From Bog-473 sp963791995 (GTDB taxonomy: Bacteria; Actinomycetota; Acidimicrobiia; Acidimicrobiales; RAAP-2), in the NCBI GenBank assembly GCA_963791995.1, contig CAWBUQ010000022.1, positions 220,156-284,155 on the forward strand: DNA of 64,000 nucleotides, read 5' to 3'. Numbering within the stretch: position 1 is the stretch's first letter; every line of letters starts with the position of its first letter. The translations under genes and the position numbers were made by a program. The notes below the pieces were generated by a model that saw nothing but the letters and a program-made list of their open reading frames with translations, made no database searches and had not been told where the DNA came from. Below, in pieces: positions 19,130-28,123 of the stretch.

Positions 19130-20842
19130 TCAGGCCGTCACGCTGCCCGCCGCAGAGCCCGCGGTGGCGGCGGAACCGGTGTAGACGTCGGACCAGTTGC
19201 TCCCTGAGCTGCCATAGGAGGTGGCCGGACCCAGCCCGAAGCGCCCGTAGACGTTCTCCATGGCGCGGCGGACGACGTCGGTGATGGGAAAGGGACCCGG
19301 GATCACGAGGGACGACAGGGTGCCCGCGGTCGAGATCATGGAGACGAAGCTCGCCGAGCCGCTGGCGAGGACACCCCCGCCGTTGCCCGGCGCGGTGTAG
19401 TAGGTCACGTCGGACCAGTTGGACTGCCCGGGGATGGGCGAGTGCGCCAGGACGTCGAGGTTGCGCGGCCCCGGCAGCGAGGGCACGTAGCGGTCGTACT
19501 CGCCGAGGATGACGTTGGCGAACGAGGCGCCGTCGCTCAGGTTGCAGCCGTCGAAGAGCCACGACGAGCCGTCGGTCACCACCATGGGCGCCTTCGCCCC
19601 GACCGATTGGTACATGGCCCCGATGAGCGTCGACTCGGGCCGGTTCACCGGCGCCTGGTTCCAGTTGACCGTGGTCAGGTCGGGCTGCTCGGCCGTGAAG
19701 GGGTCCTCGGCCGCGTCCTTGTAGCAGACCTGCAGGCGGTTGGGCCCGTTCGCGCTCGGTTCCAGGCGGATCTGGCGGTAGCAGGCGTTGGCGCCGAGGA
19801 AGGCCAGGTTGACGCCCGCGGCGTTGGCCTGTTCGGCGCCCTGGCGCATGGGCTGGGACCAGTACTCGTCGTGGCCCAGGCTGAAGAGGCACTTGTGGTT
19901 CATGAGGAGCTGTGGCCGCGCGTGCAGGTCGACGTCGGTCCAGTAGGTGAGGTCGAGACCTAGGCTCTCGAGGTGCATGAGCAACGGGAGCTCGTTGCCG
20001 ACGAAGTCGGCCGCTCCCTGGGCCCAGGTTTGCGGATAGGGGCGGTCGAAGGACACCACCCGCGCCCGGCTGGCGAAGTTCGAGCCCCCGGTGCTGGTGC
20101 GACCGTAGTAGAGGCTGTAGTCACCCCAGAGGTTGTAGGCCTGCCACGTGGTGACGCTGTTCTGCATGACATAGGACGCCATGGAGGTGTCGTCGCGCAC
20201 GGTGAGCGGCACGAACTGCTGTTCCCCTCCGCTGCCCACGAGCTTGAGCAGGTAGCAGCCGGGCGGCCAGTCCTTGGTCACACTCAGCGTCATGGTGGGC
20301 TTCCACGGGCAGCTGACCGTCCCCGCCGCCGACAGCGTGGGTGCGGGTTGGGGCGTGGCGGCCACGAAGTCGGTCTGCAACAACAACCGCCCGCCGTGAC
20401 CTTGGTAGTAGCCCATGCGGTACACCTGGGTCTGGACGGCCGAAGCCGTCGTGTTGATGAACAGCGCGACGTCGTCGCCTACAACCGCGCTGACGTGGCT
20501 GGCGAAGCCCTCGAGCGCGTGGTCGGGCTGGACCTTCGTGCAGATCCAGTTGATCGTGCCGGGTTTGTTGTTCTCCGCGATCAGCCAGGGCGCGGTCGGG
20601 ACCACCACGCCGCTCGGGAGCGTGGTCTGTTGCACCAACGGCGTCTCAGCACCCCTGTGGTGGCGGGCGTGCGCCGGCGGCTTCTTCGCGTTGCGAGTGG
20701 ATCGATCGAACCTCCCCACTGCCGCGCCGGCCGCACCCAGCGCAGAGAGCTGGAGGAACTGGCGACGGTCGATCGGCTGCTCGGAGCTAGAGGCCCCTGG
20801 GGGGGTGGGTCCAGCACCGCCGTCCGGTGGGAGGGCCTGCAC
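19130..20842 (-). CDS. N,N-dimethylformamidase large-subunit-like secreted protein
   Basis: 570 residues. The N-terminus has a Tat-like motif, DRRQFLQLSALGAAGAAVG, so export of a folded protein is likely. The body matches the C-terminal domain family of the dimethylformamidase beta subunit: GYYQGHGGRLL, YVMQNSVTTWQAYNLWGDYSLY, RPYPQTWAQGAADF, LLMNHKCLFSLGHDEYWS (the conserved HDEYW block) and an ALGANACYRQIRLE-like segment. In actinobacteria most such proteins are not true dimethylformamidases, so the substrate is open. The GTG start is preceded by TAAACT 6 nt upstream. It is divergent from the acetyltransferase gene. Confidence 0.78.
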   Translation of the reverse strand: MQALPPDGGAGPTPPGASSSEQPIDRRQFLQLSALGAAGAAVGRFDRSTRNAKKPPAHARHHRGAETPLVQQTTLPSGVVVPTAPWLIAENNKPGTINWICTKVQPDHALEGFASHVSAVVGDDVALFINTTASAVQTQVYRMGYYQGHGGRLLLQTDFVAATPQPAPTLSAAGTVSCPWKPTMTLSVTKDWPPGCYLLKLVGSGGEQQFVPLTVRDDTSMASYVMQNSVTTWQAYNLWGDYSLYYGRTSTGGSNFASRARVVSFDRPYPQTWAQGAADFVGNELPLLMHLESLGLDLTYWTDVDLHARPQLLMNHKCLFSLGHDEYWSQPMRQGAEQANAAGVNLAFLGANACYRQIRLEPSANGPNRLQVCYKDAAEDPFTAEQPDLTTVNWNQAPVNRPESTLIGAMYQSVGAKAPMVVTDGSSWLFDGCNLSDGASFANVILGEYDRYVPSLPGPRNLDVLAHSPIPGQSNWSDVTYYTAPGNGGGVLASGSASFVSMISTAGTLSSLVIPGPFPITDVVRRAMENVYGRFGLGPATSYGSSGSNWSDVYTGSAATAGSAAGSVTA

Positions 20843-20848
20843 GCTGCG

Positions 20849-20854
20849 AGTTTA
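20849..20854 (-). promoter_or_regulatory. Candidate -10 (TAAACT) for the dimethylformamidase-like gene
   Basis: On the minus strand TAAACT lies 6 nt before GTG 20842, the leaderless layout. It diverges from the TACCAT box at 20914. Confidence 0.42.
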
Positions 20855-20913
20855 CCCAGGAGCTCGCAGGCGACGTGGGGTCAGGCGCGTCACGGGTCGG
20901 TCCCGGGACCACC

Positions 20914-20919
20914 TACCAT
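20914..20919 (+). promoter_or_regulatory. Candidate -10 (TACCAT) for the acetyltransferase-serB operon
   Basis: TACCAT lies 6 nt before GTG 20926, supporting that codon as the start of a leaderless message. Confidence 0.42.
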
Positions 20920-20925
20920 TCCGGC

Positions 20926-21588
20926 GTGAGCTGGGCGAGGTCGCTCCCGCCGGTGCTGCGCCGGCCCCTGTCCCGGCTCGTCCACGCGGCGTGGGAGGGT
21001 GCCGGCGAGCTCGGAGCCATCGGCCCCGACGACCCCCGGGGGCGCCGTTTCGGGCACATGGGTCCAGGTGCGTGCGTCCTCTTCCCCCAAGGTGCGCTCT
21101 ACAACGAGCACCTCGTGCACATCGGGTCCGAGACCATCGTCGGTCCCTACGCCTCCATTTCGGCGGGCATGGCGCCGGGCCAGCAGATGCCGACCGACCC
21201 GGTCGTCTCCATCGGGAGCCGGTGCCTGATCGGGCGGGGCTCGCACATCGTGGGGCACTGGGAGATCGTCATCGGCGACGACATTCAGACCGGGCCCTAC
21301 GTGTACATCACCGATCAGAACCACACCTACAGCGACCCGGTGGAGCCCATCGGGCGCCAATGGCCCACCGAGGAGCCCGTGCGCATCGGTTCGGGGAGCT
21401 GGCTCGGGGCCAACGCGGTGATCCTCCCGGGTGCCCAGATCGGCGAACACGTCGTGGTGGCGGCGGGTGCGGTCGTGCGGGGCGTGATCCCGGACCGCTG
21501 CGTGGTGGCCGGCGTCCCCGCCCGCGTGGTGCGGCGCTGGGTCGAGGGCACCGGCTGGGTCGCCGAGAAGGACGCCACCCTGTCGTGA
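20926..21588 (+). CDS. Left-handed beta-helix (hexapeptide) acyltransferase
   Basis: 220 residues from GTG 20926. The body is a run of hexapeptide turns (IGSETIVGPYASISAGM, IGSRCLIGRGSHIVGHW, IGSGSWLGANAVILPGAQIG, VVVAAGAVVRGVIPDRCVVAG) ending PARVVRRW, the usual end of the maltose/galactoside-type and WcaF-type O-acetyltransferases. YITDQNHTYSDP carries the catalytic-type His of that family. The family transfers acetyl or related groups from CoA to sugars; the acceptor is unknown. The longer open frame back to 20827 is rejected because of the promoter-like TACCAT. The stop overlaps the serB start by GTGA. Confidence 0.78.
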   Translation: MSWARSLPPVLRRPLSRLVHAAWEGAGELGAIGPDDPRGRRFGHMGPGACVLFPQGALYNEHLVHIGSETIVGPYASISAGMAPGQQMPTDPVVSIGSRCLIGRGSHIVGHWEIVIGDDIQTGPYVYITDQNHTYSDPVEPIGRQWPTEEPVRIGSGSWLGANAVILPGAQIGEHVVVAAGAVVRGVIPDRCVVAGVPARVVRRWVEGTGWVAEKDATLS

Positions 21589-22805
21589 GCGCGTCGCAGA
21601 GCGCACCGTCATCACTCTTGGTGACGGTGCAGGGCCAGGACGCTCCCGGCATCGCCCAGCGGCTCTTTGCCGTGTTGGGGCAGCGCGGCGTGACGATCGA
21701 CGACGTCGAACAGATCCGGGTCCACGGACGGCTCTTGCTCAGTGCCGAGGTGCGGGTGGCTTCCGACGAGACGACCGGCGCTCCGGCCCTGCGCACCGCC
21801 CTGGCCGACGCGCTGGCCGGGGCGGGGGTCAAGATCGCCGTGGACCCCCTCCTCGAGTCGGAGCCGGACGAGTCGGCCGACCGCCACCTCGTCACCCTGC
21901 TGGCACCGGCCGTCGACGCCGCCGCGCTCGAGGGGGTGACCGGGTGCGTGGCGCGCTGCGGTGGCAACATCGAGCGCATCGTCCGACTCGCCTCCTACCC
22001 GGTGCACAGCTACGAGCTGTCGGTGGCCGGGCCCGACCTCGACCTGTTGCGGCGCGAGCTGGCCCAAGAGGCGGCGCGCCTCGAGGTCGATCTGGCGGTT
22101 CAGCCGGCCGGCCTGCACCGGCGGGCCAAACACCTCATCGTGATGGACGCCGACTCGACCCTGTTGCAGGGCGAGGTCGTGGACCTCTTGGCCGAGCGCT
22201 GCGGCTGCGGCGCCGAGGTGGCGGCGTTGACGGCGGCGGCCATGGCCGGCGAGCTCGACTTCGCCGAGGCGCTGCGCCGGCGGGTGCGGCTGTTGGCCGG
22301 ACTCGAGCTCGCCGACCTCGAGGCGGTGCGCCACGGGATCCTCCTCACCCCCGGCGCGCGGACGCTGGTGCGCACACTGCGGCGTCTCGGGTACGAGCTC
22401 GCCGTGGTGAGTGGCGGCTTCGTGCAGGTGATCGAACCCTTGGTGCGCGAGCTGGGCATCGACCATCTGGCGGCGAACGTGCTCGCCCTCAAGGACGGCC
22501 GGGTCACCGGCGAACTGGACGGTCCGATCGTGGACCGGGCCGGCAAGGCCGACGCACTGGTGCGTTTCGCCGAGGCGGCAGGCGTGCCCCTGGCGCGGAC
22601 GATCGCAGTCGGCGACGGTGCCAACGACATCGACATGCTCGCCTCGGCCGGGCTCGGCATCGCGTTCAACGCCAAACCGGTGGTGCGACAGGCCGCCGAC
22701 ACCGCGTTGAGCGTGCCGTATCTGGACGCAATCCTCTTCCTCCTCGGGATCTCGCGCAGCGAGGTCGAGCTGGCTGACCGGCTCGAGCCCGAGGCGGGAC
22801 CATGA
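21585..22805 (+). CDS. serB: Phosphoserine phosphatase with N-terminal ACT domains
   Basis: Catalyses the last step of serine synthesis. 406 residues from GTG 21585. Two ACT-type regulatory domains (SLLVTVQGQDAPGIAQRLFA around residues 10-85, and HLVTLLAPAVDAAALEGV around 95-175) suggest amino-acid feedback. The HAD phosphatase domain has VMDADSTLLQGEVVDLLAE (nucleophile and acid/base Asp pair), VVSGGFVQVIEPL, KADALVRFAEAAGVP and AVGDGANDIDMLASAGLGIAF. The arrangement matches actinobacterial SerB2. It is coupled at both ends (GTGA with the acetyltransferase, ATGA with the next gene), so the three genes form an operon. Confidence 0.93.
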   Translation: MSASQSAPSSLLVTVQGQDAPGIAQRLFAVLGQRGVTIDDVEQIRVHGRLLLSAEVRVASDETTGAPALRTALADALAGAGVKIAVDPLLESEPDESADRHLVTLLAPAVDAAALEGVTGCVARCGGNIERIVRLASYPVHSYELSVAGPDLDLLRRELAQEAARLEVDLAVQPAGLHRRAKHLIVMDADSTLLQGEVVDLLAERCGCGAEVAALTAAAMAGELDFAEALRRRVRLLAGLELADLEAVRHGILLTPGARTLVRTLRRLGYELAVVSGGFVQVIEPLVRELGIDHLAANVLALKDGRVTGELDGPIVDRAGKADALVRFAEAAGVPLARTIAVGDGANDIDMLASAGLGIAFNAKPVVRQAADTALSVPYLDAILFLLGISRSEVELADRLEPEAGP

Positions 22806-23503
22806 GCGTGGTCGCGCCGGACGAGCGACACGCTCGCGCCGAGGATCGCACCGACGACGGTGCTCCGGGCCGACGGCCGTTGCTGCGCGGCTGGCTCCAC
22901 GTGGGTGCCTGCGTCGGGTGGCTGATCGGCGGCCCGTTCCTCATCGTGGCAGGTCCCGACACCTCGGCGCGGGTGGCCTTGAGCATCTACGTCCTCGGCA
23001 TGCTGGCCATGTTCGGCACGAGCGCCGCATTCCATCGCGTGCACTGGTCGGCCGCCGGGTGGCGCCGCATGCGGCGGGCCGATCACAGCGCGATCTTCAT
23101 CGGCATCGCCGGCACGTGCACCGCGGTCGCGACCTTGGCCCTCACCGGCTGGGCCCGGGTGCTGCTCTTGGTGCTGGTCTGGGTCGGCGCGGTGGCGGGC
23201 ATCACCTTGCGCCAGGTCTGGCTCGACGCGCCCCAATGGGTCGTCGCCCTGCCCTACGTCGTGGTCGGCTGGTGCCCGCTTGTGGTGGCACCGCAGCTCG
23301 TGCACGGCCTGGGGTGGGTCGGTTTCGGCCTCACCCTCGCCGCGGGCGCGGCGTACACGGCGGGCGCGTTGGTCTATGCCCGCAAGCGTCCCGACCCCTG
23401 GCCGCGGGTGTTCGGCTTCCACGAGGTCTTCCACGCCTGCACGCTGGTGGGTGCGGGACTCTTCGCCTACGTCGTGGCCTTCGTCGCCCTGCCCCGCTAC
23501 TAG
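22802..23503 (+). CDS. Hemolysin III / PAQR-family membrane protein
   Basis: 233 residues with seven hydrophobic helices. The family hallmarks are AAFHRVHWSAAGWRRMRRADHSAIFIGIAG-type sequence after helix 2 (split in positions 23026-23112, with the conserved Ser-x3-His and Asp-His) and VFGFHEVFHACTLVG near the end (conserved His pair). PAQR proteins are membrane hydrolase-like proteins; bacterial members are linked to membrane lipid homeostasis, and direct hemolysin activity is poorly supported. The ATG overlaps the serB stop. Confidence 0.83.
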   Translation: MSVVAPDERHARAEDRTDDGAPGRRPLLRGWLHVGACVGWLIGGPFLIVAGPDTSARVALSIYVLGMLAMFGTSAAFHRVHWSAAGWRRMRRADHSAIFIGIAGTCTAVATLALTGWARVLLLVLVWVGAVAGITLRQVWLDAPQWVVALPYVVVGWCPLVVAPQLVHGLGWVGFGLTLAAGAAYTAGALVYARKRPDPWPRVFGFHEVFHACTLVGAGLFAYVVAFVALPRY

Positions 23504-23544
23504 CGCCCGCGGCACCGGCGTCGCGTCGCCGCGCCGGGCCGGCC

Positions 23545-24804
23545 TCAGGCGATGACGCCGGACTCGCGCAGTGCGGCCAACTCGTCGGGCGACAGACCGA
23601 GCTCGGCGCCGAGGACGTCGTCGGTGTGCTCGCCGAGCCACGGCACCCGGGTCTCGGGGCCTTCGGCGACGTCGGCGAACTTCACCGGGAGGCCCGGTAT
23701 GAGCACGGGCTGCTCGACGCCGTCGGTCCGCGGGTGCTCGACGAGCATGTTGCGTCCGGCGAGGTGCGGATCGGCCACGACGTCGGCGTCGGTCGCCACT
23801 GGCCCCGCCACCAGCCCGGCTGCGTTCAGCGCGTCGCAGGCGGCCCGGCGGCTCCGCGCGCCGGCCCAGGACTCGATGGCCGGGCGGATCTCGGCGTCGA
23901 GATGGTCGAGCCAGCCCTGGGGCGTGTCGAAACGGGGGTCGTCGGCCCACTCGGGGCGCTCGATCGCCCGGGCCAGGTCCGGCCATTGGTGCGGCCGCAG
24001 CACCTGGAGCATGAACCAGCCGTCGGCCGCCCGGAAGCCGTGCAGGATGCCGGGCCACGGGGTCCCCATGGGCATGCCCATGGACCAGAAGTTGGGGACG
24101 ACGTCGAGCATGGCCACCATGGCATCGAGCATGGCGACGTCGACGCGCTGGGGCCGTCCCGTCCGGTCGCGCTGGCGCAACGCGGCGAGGGTGCCGATGA
24201 CCGCGAAGAGCGCGGTGGCGATGTCGCCCAGGCCTCCCATCGGTGAGCCGATCGGGGGCTGGCCCTCCGGCCGCTTGAACTCGTACGCCCCGCTCATCGC
24301 CTCGACGATGGATGCGAGCGCGGGCCACCCGTCGTAGGGCGACGGGTCCAGACCCGGCTGCACGGGGCGGCCGAAACCCGAGATCGACAGGTACACGACG
24401 CGGGGGTGGGCCCGGACCACGTCGTCGTAGGACAGCTCGAGGCGTTCGGCCGCGCCGGCTCGGAAGTTCTCCGCCACCACGTCGAAGCCGGGGGCCAGGC
24501 GCAGCACGAGGTCCCGCCCCGCCGGCGACTTGAGGTCGATGACGACCGAACGCTTCGACAAGTTGTTGCGCATGAAGGTCGCACCGACCGGACGGCCCTC
24601 GGGGTCGACCATGGCCGGGGAGGCACTGCGCCCGAGGTCACCGGTGCCCGGGGCCTCGACCTTGACCACCTCGGCGCCGAGGCGGCCGAGCAGCTGGGTG
24701 GCGAAGGGGAGCGCCTGCATCTGCTCGAGGGAGAGGATGCGGATGCCGTCGAGCGGCTTGCCCCACTGCGCCGCGCCGGGGTTGACGACGTCGCCCAGCC
24801 TCAC
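23545..24804 (-). CDS. Family III CoA transferase (CaiB/BaiF)
   Basis: 419 residues. The family features are GIRILSLEQMQALPFATQLL at the N-terminus, GAEVVKVEAPGTGDLGR, NNLSKRSVVIDLKSPAGRDL (binding site region), VVAENFRAGAAERL with the catalytic-site region, PSPYDGWPALASIVEAMSG and RVDVAMLDAMVAMLD. It moves CoA between acids, typically to activate a catabolic substrate. The GTG start overlaps the amidohydrolase stop (GTGA), making it the last gene of a six-gene operon. The role in activating or recycling acyl-CoA in the same pathway as the hydratase is inferred. Confidence 0.88.
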   Translation of the reverse strand: MRLGDVVNPGAAQWGKPLDGIRILSLEQMQALPFATQLLGRLGAEVVKVEAPGTGDLGRSASPAMVDPEGRPVGATFMRNNLSKRSVVIDLKSPAGRDLVLRLAPGFDVVAENFRAGAAERLELSYDDVVRAHPRVVYLSISGFGRPVQPGLDPSPYDGWPALASIVEAMSGAYEFKRPEGQPPIGSPMGGLGDIATALFAVIGTLAALRQRDRTGRPQRVDVAMLDAMVAMLDVVPNFWSMGMPMGTPWPGILHGFRAADGWFMLQVLRPHQWPDLARAIERPEWADDPRFDTPQGWLDHLDAEIRPAIESWAGARSRRAACDALNAAGLVAGPVATDADVVADPHLAGRNMLVEHPRTDGVEQPVLIPGLPVKFADVAEGPETRVPWLGEHTDDVLGAELGLSPDELAALRESGVIA

Positions 24805-26036
24805 GTGATGTCGAGGCCGAGCATGTCGATCGCGTTCCCCCGCATGATGCGGTACACGTCGTCGTCGGCGACGCCTTGCACCATGTGCTCGGCGACCGCC
24901 TTGGTGTCGGGCCATGTGGAGTCGGTATGGGGATAGTCGGTCTCGAAGGTGATGCGGTCGGCGCCGATGACGCCGAGGGAGTCCAGGCCGTGCTGGTCCC
25001 GGAAGAAGCAGCCGTACACCTGGCGGTGGAAGTAGGTCGACGGCGGCTCGGGGACGATGTCCTTGACCCCGCCCCAGGCCCGGTGCTCGCGCCAGACGTC
25101 GTCCGCCCGCTCCAAGATGTAGGGCAACCAGCCGATCTGGCCCTCCGAGTAGGCGAGGACCAGGCGGGGGAATCGGATGAGGACCCCCGAGAACAAGAAG
25201 TCGGTGAGCGACGACATGGCGTTGCCGAAGCTCAGCGTGGCCGCCACGGCGACCGGGGCGTCGGACGAGGTGGCCGGCATCTTCGAGGACGAGCCGATGT
25301 GCATGCACACCACGGTGCCGGTCTCCTCGCAGGCGGCGAAGAACGGGTCCCAGTACCCGCTGTGGATGCTGGGCAGGCCGAGGTGCGGCGGGATCTCGCT
25401 GAAGCAGACGGCGCGCACGCCACGGGCGGCGTTGCGCCGGACCTCGACCGCCGCCTTGTCCGCATCCCACAACGCGATGAGGCACAGCGGGAGCAGCTTG
25501 CCGTCACTGTCGCCGCACCACTCCTCGACCATGAAGTCGTTGTAGGCGACGACGCATGCCTCGGCCAGCTCCTTGTCCTTGGCCTCGAGGAAGGTCTGGC
25601 CGCAGAAGCGGGGAAAGGTCGGGAAGCACAGTGAGGCCTCGACCCAGTTCGCCTCGTTGTCGGCGACGCGGGCCGTGGGGTCGTAGCAGCCGGGCCGCAT
25701 CTCGTCGTAGGTGATCGGTGACATCGTCATGTCGTCACGCTCGAACCCGACGGCGGCCACATGACGTTTGTTGATGTAGACGAGATCCTCGTAGACCCAG
25801 CAGTGGGCTTGGGGCCCGTCGGGGTCGAAGCTCTGGCGATAGGTGCCGCCCCCGATGTGCTCCATCTGGCCGATGCCCCGACGCTCGGCCTTGGGGCCGC
25901 GGTCTCGGAAGCGGGCAGGGAGCCAGGTGTCCCACAGATGCGGCGGCTCGACGATGTGGTCGTCGACGCTGATGATCTTGGGCAGAGGCGTCGTGCTCCC
26001 CGGCCGGGCCGTGGTGTCGTCGATGAGATCGGTCAT
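24801..26036 (-). CDS. Amidohydrolase_2 family metal-dependent hydrolase
   Basis: 411 residues, PF04909 type (related to ACMS decarboxylase and gamma-resorcylate decarboxylase). IISVDDHIVEPPHLWDTWLP holds the metal-binding D-x-H. The TIM-barrel includes ASLCFPTFPRFCGQ, CMHIGSSSKM (metal His) and ITFETDYPHTDSTWP (the conserved D-Y-P-H near the C-terminus). Such proteins often act as decarboxylases or C-C hydrolases in aromatic or steroid breakdown clusters. It overlaps its neighbours on both sides by ATGA and GTGA, so it is translationally coupled. Confidence 0.88.
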   Translation of the reverse strand: MTDLIDDTTARPGSTTPLPKIISVDDHIVEPPHLWDTWLPARFRDRGPKAERRGIGQMEHIGGGTYRQSFDPDGPQAHCWVYEDLVYINKRHVAAVGFERDDMTMSPITYDEMRPGCYDPTARVADNEANWVEASLCFPTFPRFCGQTFLEAKDKELAEACVVAYNDFMVEEWCGDSDGKLLPLCLIALWDADKAAVEVRRNAARGVRAVCFSEIPPHLGLPSIHSGYWDPFFAACEETGTVVCMHIGSSSKMPATSSDAPVAVAATLSFGNAMSSLTDFLFSGVLIRFPRLVLAYSEGQIGWLPYILERADDVWREHRAWGGVKDIVPEPPSTYFHRQVYGCFFRDQHGLDSLGVIGADRITFETDYPHTDSTWPDTKAVAEHMVQGVADDDVYRIMRGNAIDMLGLDIT

Positions 26037-26891
26037 GGCTGCTCCAGTGTGGCCGCGTAGGGCACGAGGGGGGCGAGCGCCTCGAGCTCGGCCCGGACCG
26101 TCCCCTCGTCACCGGCTCGGATGCGCAGGACGACCTCGCGGACACCGAGGCCGGCGAAGTGCTCGAGCTTGCCCTTGTCCGCGATGGTCCCGAAGGGGAC
26201 GACGCTCACGGCGGCCGGGTCCCGCCCCGCCTGCTCGGCCAGCGCGGCCAGCCGCGGGATGGCGGGGCCGAGCCCGCTGCCCCCGATCGGGATCCACCCG
26301 TCCAGCGCGGCCGCGGCGGCGAGCACGGTCTCGGTGGCACCCCCGCCGAGCAGGGTGCGGACCGCGCGGCTGCTGCACCGGCTTGGGCCAGGACCAGGTA
26401 GGCCCGAAATCCACGAACTCGCCGTGGAACTCGGCCTGGTCCGCCGACCAGATCGCCTCCATGGCCGCCAGGTGCTCGCGGACGATGTCGCGGCGCCGGC
26501 CGAAGTCGACGCCGTGGTCCTCGGCCTCGGCCCGGTTCCAGCCGTAGCCGACGCCGAGCGTCACGCGGCCCCCGCAGAGATGGTCCAAGGTGGCGACCTC
26601 CTTGGCCAAGAGGATCGGGTCGTGTTGGGCGGCGAGCAGGATGCCCGTGCCCAACCCGATGCGCGTGGTGACGGCGGCGGCTGTGGCCAATGCCACGAGC
26701 GGGTCCAGGCAGCGCTTGTAGTCATCGAGGCGGACGCCCTCGACGAGGGCAGGCGGCAGGTCCTCGCGCAGCGGCAGGTGGGTGTGCTCTGGGAGCCAGA
26801 GCGAGTCGAAGCCCAGCTCCTCGACCGCGACCGCGAGCGCGGCCGGTGCCAGGTCGCGATCGGTGAGTGCGGCGGTGATGCCGAGCCGCAC
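26033..26891 (-). CDS. LLM-class (F420-type) oxidoreductase (one frame break)
   Basis: About 286 residues from GTG 26891. A luciferase-like TIM barrel: RLGITAALTDRDLAPAALA, LGFDSLWLPEHTHLP, TRIGLGTGILLAAQHDP, TLDHLCGGRVTLGVGYGWN and a C-terminal GGSGLGPAIPRLAAL block. The WNRAEAEDHGVDF segment is typical of the F420-dependent TIGR03619-like group. Near 26355 the frame shifts by one base between PVQQPRG and LLGGGATETVLA. It sits between the hydratase (2-bp gap) and the amidohydrolase (ATGA overlap). It probably does an F420- or FMN-linked redox step in the same pathway. Confidence 0.82.
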
Positions 26892-26893
26892 GG

Positions 26894-27661
26894 TCAGGCC
26901 GGTGACGCCTTCGCGGCGAAGTCGGCCAGGGTGCCCGCTTGTGCTGCGCCAGAAAGGAGTTGGCCGAACGCCGCCTGCTCGCGCCGGTTGGCCTCGCGTG
27001 TCGCGTCCTGCCGCGCCGCGCGCATGAGCGAGGTGATGGCCCGGGTCGAGGGGCGTGGGAAGCCGGCGATGCGGGCAGCCAACGCGATCGTCTCGTCGCG
27101 GGAGGTCCCGGGTTCGCAGACCTCCAGCGCGAGGCCGAGGTCCACGAGTTCCTCGGCGCTGACCCACTCCGACGTCAGCAGCACGCGGGCGGCCCGCTGC
27201 CAGCCCATGATGGCGGGGAACAAGAAGCTGCTGGCGGCTTCGGGCGGCACGCCGAGCTCGGTGAAGGGGACGCGCAGGCGGGCGCCGCGGTCGACGAGCA
27301 CGAGGTCGCAGTGCGCCAGCACGGTGAAGCCCAGCCCCACGGCCACGCCGTTGACCGCGGCGAGGATCGGCACGGCGATGTCGCCCAGGCACTCGAGCAG
27401 GCCCTGGAAGCCCCGATCGGACCCCTCGACCTTGGTGCCGGTGGCGATGGCGGCCATTTCGGCCAGGTCCGCGCCAGAGGTGAAGGCGCCGTCGCTCCCG
27501 GTGAGGACCACGGCACCGACGGACTCGTCGGCGTCGGCGGTGCGCAGGGCGGCGGTCAGCTCGAGGTACATGGCAGTGTCGAAGGCGTTGCGCACCTCGG
27601 GACGATTGAAGATCAGGACGCGGACGCCCGGCGCCGCATCCTCGGTCTCGATGCGGGCCAC
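26894..27661 (-). CDS. Enoyl-CoA hydratase/isomerase family protein
   Basis: 255 residues, crotonase fold: VRVLIFNRPEVRNAFDTAMY, VLTGSDGAFTSGADLAEMA (oxyanion-hole loop), LAAVNGVAVGLGFTVLAHCD and FTELGVPPEAASSFLFP. The second catalytic Glu position is TELGVPPEAA. The Gly-rich VAVGLGF replaces the usual GGG, so exact catalysis may differ. GTG 27661 is chosen; TTG 27670 would overlap the upstream stop (TTGA) and is possible. It probably hydrates or isomerises an enoyl-CoA in the pathway served by the co-transcribed CoA transferase. Confidence 0.85.
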   Translation of the reverse strand: MARIETEDAAPGVRVLIFNRPEVRNAFDTAMYLELTAALRTADADESVGAVVLTGSDGAFTSGADLAEMAAIATGTKVEGSDRGFQGLLECLGDIAVPILAAVNGVAVGLGFTVLAHCDLVLVDRGARLRVPFTELGVPPEAASSFLFPAIMGWQRAARVLLTSEWVSAEELVDLGLALEVCEPGTSRDETIALAARIAGFPRPSTRAITSLMRAARQDATREANRREQAAFGQLLSGAAQAGTLADFAAKASPA

Positions 27662-27666
27662 CGAGG

Positions 27667-28059
27667 TCAACCGTCCGTCGAGTCGGCGCTCGCCGCGGCG
27701 CGGCGCCGGATGACCGTCTCCGCGGCGCCGCTGATCCCCGTGGAGATGGGCCAGCCGACGTAGTGGGTCAGGTGCACCACGACCTCGCGGACCTGCTCGA
27801 CCGTGAGCTCGTTGCGTTCGAGCGCCGAGTCGAACTGGATCTCGAGCAGCTCGGGCTTGTCCTGCGCGGCCAGGACCCCGATGGTGAGCAGGCGGCGTTG
27901 GCGCAGGTCGATGGTGTCGTCGGTCCACACGGTCCCGAAGAGGTGGTCGACGGTGATGTCGGTGTAGCGCCCCGGGAGGTCGGCGGGGTCGACGGTGAAG
28001 CCGTAGACCTCATGCATCTTGGCCATGCCTTCGGCGCGCCGGTCCTCGGGCTCGCTCAT
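27667..28059 (-). CDS. Carboxymuconolactone decarboxylase family protein
   Basis: 130 residues from ATG 28059. An AhpD/CMD-like all-helical fold: MAKMHEVYGFTVDPADLPG, RRLLTIGVLAAQDKPELLE, ALERNELTVEQVREVVVHLT and YVGWPISTGISGAAET. The CxxC of AhpD peroxidases is absent, so it fits the decarboxylase/lactone branch rather than the redox branch. A longer in-frame start at 28110 lacks support. It is the second gene of the leftward operon, with a 64-bp gap to the dehydrogenase and 5 bp to the hydratase. Confidence 0.82.
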   Translation of the reverse strand: MSEPEDRRAEGMAKMHEVYGFTVDPADLPGRYTDITVDHLFGTVWTDDTIDLRQRRLLTIGVLAAQDKPELLEIQFDSALERNELTVEQVREVVVHLTHYVGWPISTGISGAAETVIRRRAAASADSTDG

Positions 28060-28123
28060 GGTCGCGTCTCCCTGCTCATGGCCACCCCGGCCTCCCTTCT
28101 GCTCTCGCACGGTAGGTCCAACT

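Noticed and set aside
20415..21584. Long N-terminal extension of serB
   Set aside because: The extension is a shadow of the dimethylformamidase-like and acetyltransferase genes; serB starts with an ACT domain at GTG 21585.
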